Shown one piece after another: positions 60,111 through 64,000 of a DNA stretch of 64,000 bases. The position numbers were made by a program, and so were the translations under genes. The notes under the pieces are model-generated. The model saw nothing but the letters and a program-made list of their open reading frames with translations. It searched no databases and was not told the DNA's origin. Source of the DNA: Anticarsia gemmatalis (taxonomy: Eukaryota; Arthropoda; Insecta; Lepidoptera; Erebidae); NCBI RefSeq assembly GCF_050436995.1, contig NC_134747.1:3665501-3729500 (forward strand), read 5' to 3'. Each line of letters opens with the position of its first letter. The first letter of the stretch is position 1.

Positions 60111-62099
60111 TGTAATAAGCTATTGATTGATGAAAGAGAATGTTGAAAGGCGAACATTATATCTCTTAACGAGTGCTGTTTTCGCTTATTGAATGTTATA
60201 TGTCTGATTGTATGTGTACATACATACATGTACAATGATCAGATTCGGTGCGCTACCAGAATACGCATCGATCAACGATATCTTCTTGTTAATCGAATAT
60301 GTATTGCTTAACTGTTTTAAAGTTTCTCGTAATAGATCGAATCATTTAATAGGCTGTACCAATTCGTGTGATGTAAATATTTAATGGATTTGCGTTGAAT
60401 ACGCTGTAATGTAATAACCTTTTTATGACCGTGTGAATTAGTCGTTGGCGCACTATATTATGCTATGCGTATTCTTGTTTTTCTTTTCTAAAATTTTATT
60501 TGATTTACATAAATCAGTTTAAGTTCACTTTGGTTAAGGTGTAGAATGAAACCCACTGCCATGGTCTATTCTTAATAAAAATAGGTACTGTACAAAACAT
60601 ACAATACATTGTATTGATCATTTTAACGAAGAGTTTTACAGTTTGTGAATAAGTGTCATATAATCTATTTGTTTTGATAAAGAGACAGTAAATATATGAA
60701 ACTCCATCAGATATTTCTCCAGAAGTAATGAAAATGGCTAAAAGTGGATGTGGAGTGAATAACTAACATTGTAGGTATAATAAAACGATAAAAATGTTTC
60801 AATACTTTGTTTATTTTATACAAGATAATCCATAATGTTTGTTTTAACAAATAGTAGAAGCGTAGACTCTGTGGTTTGTGCAGCTATTAATAATTTCTCT
60901 TCAGCCAGACCGTTGTGGTTTGCAAACCTCTTTGGTGCAACTTAATGTAACGTTTTTAAAAAACGCAAATGTGACAATTTATGTGATGAACCACCATGTT
61001 TTTATGCTTTATAGCTTGTATTTTAATAAAATAGTACCGGGTCCTTTGTTTTTTTCTTGTCTCTGATATATTTAAGAACAACAATCCTTTTTAAAGACCG
61101 TAGTAACATTGAACCAAAAATGCGTTTGTTCCTAACATAGTGTCATCACTAATATATATTTTTTTAATGATTAATGACCACCAAGACCACTTTCAAATCT
61201 TATACAATTTCTACGCAATCCCATTATGCTGAACAAATATTTTTTTATTGGTGTTGGAAAGAAAGAAGATCGAAAAACTAACTTTCATACATAAAAATAA
61301 AACATTTTACGATTACTGTATACAATGTAATTTGTAACATAAATTCAATACAAACAGAAACTGAAAAAAATATTTACATCAAGAATAAATACTGGTATAG
61401 TAACTCCTTTTATTGTCCGTGTTTTGCATTCATAGATAAATTGTAATACTTTTTAAAGGCACAATAAAGGCATAGACAATCCATAGATCATTATATTCAT
61501 CCCTTTAATGAAAAAGACTTAAAATACTTATAATCTACAATAAATAACAATAAGGCCTATAATGGACGGATTTCGAGTAACTACAGAAATCTTATAATAT
61601 ACAAACATATAACGCACTAATATTGCCTAAAATAGATATCTTACACGGCTTTATTGCCAAATTATAGTATTTATATAGTTAACTGGAACTGAGTTTATAG
61701 TTTCCTAAATTGGAAGAATAATATTACCTTTTATTGACGACATAACTTCAAAAATAATTTTGATTCATTAAGAAAGAACAGAATGGTTAATTTCATCTAC
61801 CAATTTTGAAGGAGAGAAAGCAAAAATAAATTAAGTAGATCAATGTGCCTAACGAAACCAAAGACAATTCTAAGGATTGAAATACTTATGAAAAAAAAAT
61901 AGAGAGCTTTTTTTAAACATTTTTTTCATACACGAACTTGTTGTACGAAAACATACTGGCATAAGTATTTCAAACCTTTTATTTTTCGAAGGCAACATTC
62001 TATTTTCTGCAAGGAGGATTTCTTCCATATAGGTTCAATTAGCCGACACCATAAAGTCCATAGGAAACAGATTCGATCTCCACAAGACGTCACACCATC
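60111..62099. other. 3' flank of the homeobox gene, including its 3' UTR
   Basis: AT-rich. On -, AATAAA occurs at 61978-61983 (117 nt past the stop), 61730-61735 and several places below. The 3' UTR length cannot be fixed. Confidence 0.45.
61978..61983 (-). terminator. Candidate first poly(A) signal of the homeobox gene
   Basis: AATAAA on -, the first past the TGA stop at 62100-62102. Later signals are equally possible. Confidence 0.35.
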
Positions 62100-62424
62100 T
62101 CAACTAATCAAGTCGGTATGGTGCCGCTGTCTTAAGATTTCCAATCTCAATTCGTGTTCTCTTGCAGCCATTCTTAAAGCTGCAATGCTCGAACTTCTTC
62201 TTTCAATTTCAGGAGCTGATGGCTGTGTTGGGGGAGACTCACTTCCAGGAGATATTGGGGGTGAGACAGGGGGAGGGTCTGGGGACTGTCGGGGAGGAGC
62301 TGCAAGGCCGGCGAGGAGCGAATGGAAGGGAGGACTGGAGGTGTAGAGAGGGGCGCTGAAGAGCGGCGGTCGAGGTAATGGAGCTCCGAGGTATTGAGCA
62401 CCTAGGACTGGGCCTCCAGCGTAC
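62100..62424 (-). CDS. al: al last coding exon (Pro-rich linker and OAR motif)
   Basis: 325 nt, from GTCTACAG|GTACGC (Arg-Tyr-Ala) to TGA 62100-62102. The intron between the two exons is 227 bp. The linker is shorter than in fly Aristaless, which has long Gln/His/Pro runs. Confidence 0.94.
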
Positions 62425-62848
62425 CTGTAGACAATTAAATAAATACATTGTAAGTATAACTGGTAATTGAAGACTTTGCTAAAATTGTATAAGTTGCTTC
62501 GAGTAGAGTTATTTATTATTACATTTTTTTGTAGCACTACTGAATAAACTATAATTTATAACTAAAGTATTCTAGAAGCTCTAGAAGCTTGTTCTTCATG
62601 CAAAACTCAACTGGAGACAATTGTCTCAAAAGTACAGATGAATAAACTCACCTAAACGACGCCAGAGCATTAGCATCAAATGGTTTTCTAAACCCAAACC
62701 CTAGCTGTGAGAAAGGGTTAGGCATCGAGGCGACGACGGACGGCGGGGGCGCACCACCAGCGGCTCCGAGGTAAGGGTTGTAGGGATGCGCCTGGGGACC
62801 CACCTTCTCCTGCTTGCGCCATTTAGCGCGCCGGTTTTGAAACCATAC
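62100..62848 (-). CDS. al: Aristaless-class paired-type homeobox protein, last two coding exons (gene continues past the right edge)
   Basis: Exons 62848-62652 and 62424-62100 join in phase 2 to give 173 residues and a TGA stop. They open VWFQNRRAKWRKQEKVG, helix 3 of a homeodomain cut at the usual paired-class intron position. Next come HPYNPYL and LGFGFRKPFD, both typical of aristaless. A Pro/Ser-rich linker follows, then the OAR motif ERRSSSIAALRMAAREHELR and the end RQRHHTDLIS. Aristaless is a nuclear transcription factor acting in appendage tips and, in Lepidoptera, in wing patterning. Moths and butterflies have two neighbouring copies (al1, al2), and which one this is cannot be told here. 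Exons for the rest of the homeodomain and the N-terminus are not found up to 64000. Confidence 0.93.
62652..62848 (-). CDS. al: al penultimate coding exon (homeodomain helix 3 and RKPFD motif)
   Basis: 197 nt, from TTTTTTCAG|GTATGG to TTTAG|GTGAGT, phase 0 to 2. Confidence 0.95.
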
Positions 62849-62851
62849 CTG

Positions 62852-64000
62852 AAAAAACGACAATAATTTAGTATGCAATTCCAAAAAGGGTATGTCTTAA
62901 GGCATTGTAATGTCTGTTATGCCTTTTTCGAATTAGGGAGTTTTTGGAAAGTTCATACGTGTATCACTTTTAAGGCCAGTTTCTTCATCAAAAGTAAAAG
63001 ACAAAGTAAGTAAAAACGACAGTCAACTTTGTTTCTTCACAAATTTACTAATAGTTTTATGAAGAAATGAAAAAGTCAATGGCTTTAGCGGTTACTTCAG
63101 ATATGTATAAAGAAACTGGCCATTAGAGAGAATCGTCAAAATAATGTTTAAATAAAACTATTTTTTTTCGTTACTCCGAGGGTTTGTTGACCAGCTTCAA
63201 AGTGACGATAAAAATCATGGAATCAGTTTTTACACTGTTCCTTCCATACAATGTCTCACAATTGGGAGTTCTTCTACAGTAAAAAACCAAAGCTTGTCAT
63301 AAAATATGGGACCACGAACAGCAGTTTATTACATATAACAACGATAAATGATTGTTGAACAATCTCATTCATATTTCATGATTTCGTCAAATGTCTTTTA
63401 CAATTATTTATACGCTGATCTCATCAGAAAAACATCGTTACAGCCTACCTTACGTTATAAGCTACATCTAATGAAGGTAAAAAGAAATTGATTCATTTCT
63501 TGAACACGTTTGTAGTTATTCTTACATCATAACGCGTATCGCATTCCTTACATGTTTTTGCTCAATAAAAGAAATAAATAGACCCATAAAGCAAATATAG
63601 AGACATAAGTTGCGTGTCACGAGTCTCGCCTTATTTATTGCACTTTCAATGAGTAACTCGACAAATAACACCGCGTATCTATCGATACAATCCACCTCAA
63701 TTTATACATTTTATACAATTATATCCTTCGGACATTTAAATTTAATTGCTACATTGAAACTGAAAGCTATATTTTGTATCAACACAAATCTTACTTTCGT
63801 AGCAAAAAACTACAAAATTCTCATCGTATGAAATATTTATATACACAGAAATGTCAGAACAAGTAAAAAATCTTGTCACGAACCGTACAGCGATTATGTA
63901 AACTGTTATTTTTATGGCAATTTAAATTAATTCACTTATGATAAATTGTGTATTGTAAAAAATTAAGCGCGTTTCTGTAAATGTCGATGCGGTTTTAGCG
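62852..64000 (-). other. Intron of the al-class gene (partial)
   Basis: AT-rich, with no homeodomain helix 1-2 coding on - and no repeat recognised. It should be the intron that interrupts the homeobox and continues beyond the window. Confidence 0.75.

Noticed and set aside
62852..64000. Upstream homeodomain exon of the al-class gene
   Set aside because: I looked on - for helix 1-2 codons and a donor but found only AT-rich intron-like sequence.

Overview
The window looks like nuclear DNA from a moth or butterfly, most likely a noctuid-type lepidopteran. It is AT-rich, its genes are split by GT-AG introns, and it carries several repeats typical of Lepidoptera: tRNA-derived SINEs with A and B boxes, a 5S-rRNA-derived SINE, tails beginning 'ctagctgacccgcgc' and 'actagcttttacccgcgac', and small inverted-repeat elements. 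There are no bacterial-style operons, no CRISPR array and no intact viral gene. The taxonomic call is an inference.

Four protein-coding genes can be read by splicing. (1) At the left edge, on +, lies the last coding exon (2167-2322) of an SCP/CTDSP-type small C-terminal-domain phosphatase. Its TAG stop is followed in frame by 104 open codons that include a 7-residue repeat. (2) On -, from 22594 to 12937, is a complete nine-exon model of alsin (Als2), a Rab5 guanine-nucleotide exchange factor. All intron phases agree and the protein is 1588 residues. (3) On +, from 23045 to 26772, is a complete five-exon eIF3h gene of 338 residues. Its start codon is 450 bp from that of Als2, so the two probably share a divergent promoter. 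(4) At the right edge, on -, are the last two coding exons (62848 to 62100) of an aristaless-class paired-type homeobox gene. It shows the end of the homeodomain and the C-terminal OAR motif, and the rest lies beyond 64000.

Layout. 1-2166 is phosphatase intron with repeats. 2323 to about 8030 may be a long 3' UTR. 8030-12936 is intergenic and holds a 1.3 kb hAT-like element with two other repeats inside it. 12937-26790 holds the Als2/eIF3h pair, with a SINE nested in a foldback element in one Als2 intron and a TTAA-flanked MITE in an eIF3h intron. About 26.8-62.1 kb is a 35 kb stretch with no recognisable coding exon, next to the 3' end of the homeobox gene. It contains repeat fragments, an 805 bp terminal-inverted-repeat element with a 5 bp target duplication, several islands richer in G+C than their surroundings, and two arrays with CCGA repeated every 10 bp. 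The size of this gap beside a developmental regulator suggests long-range enhancers, but that is inference.

I found no clearly new multi-gene system. The best leads are the possible stop-codon readthrough of the phosphatase, the phased CCGA arrays, the homeodomain-site cluster 2 kb from the homeobox gene, and the nested or newly delimited transposable elements.
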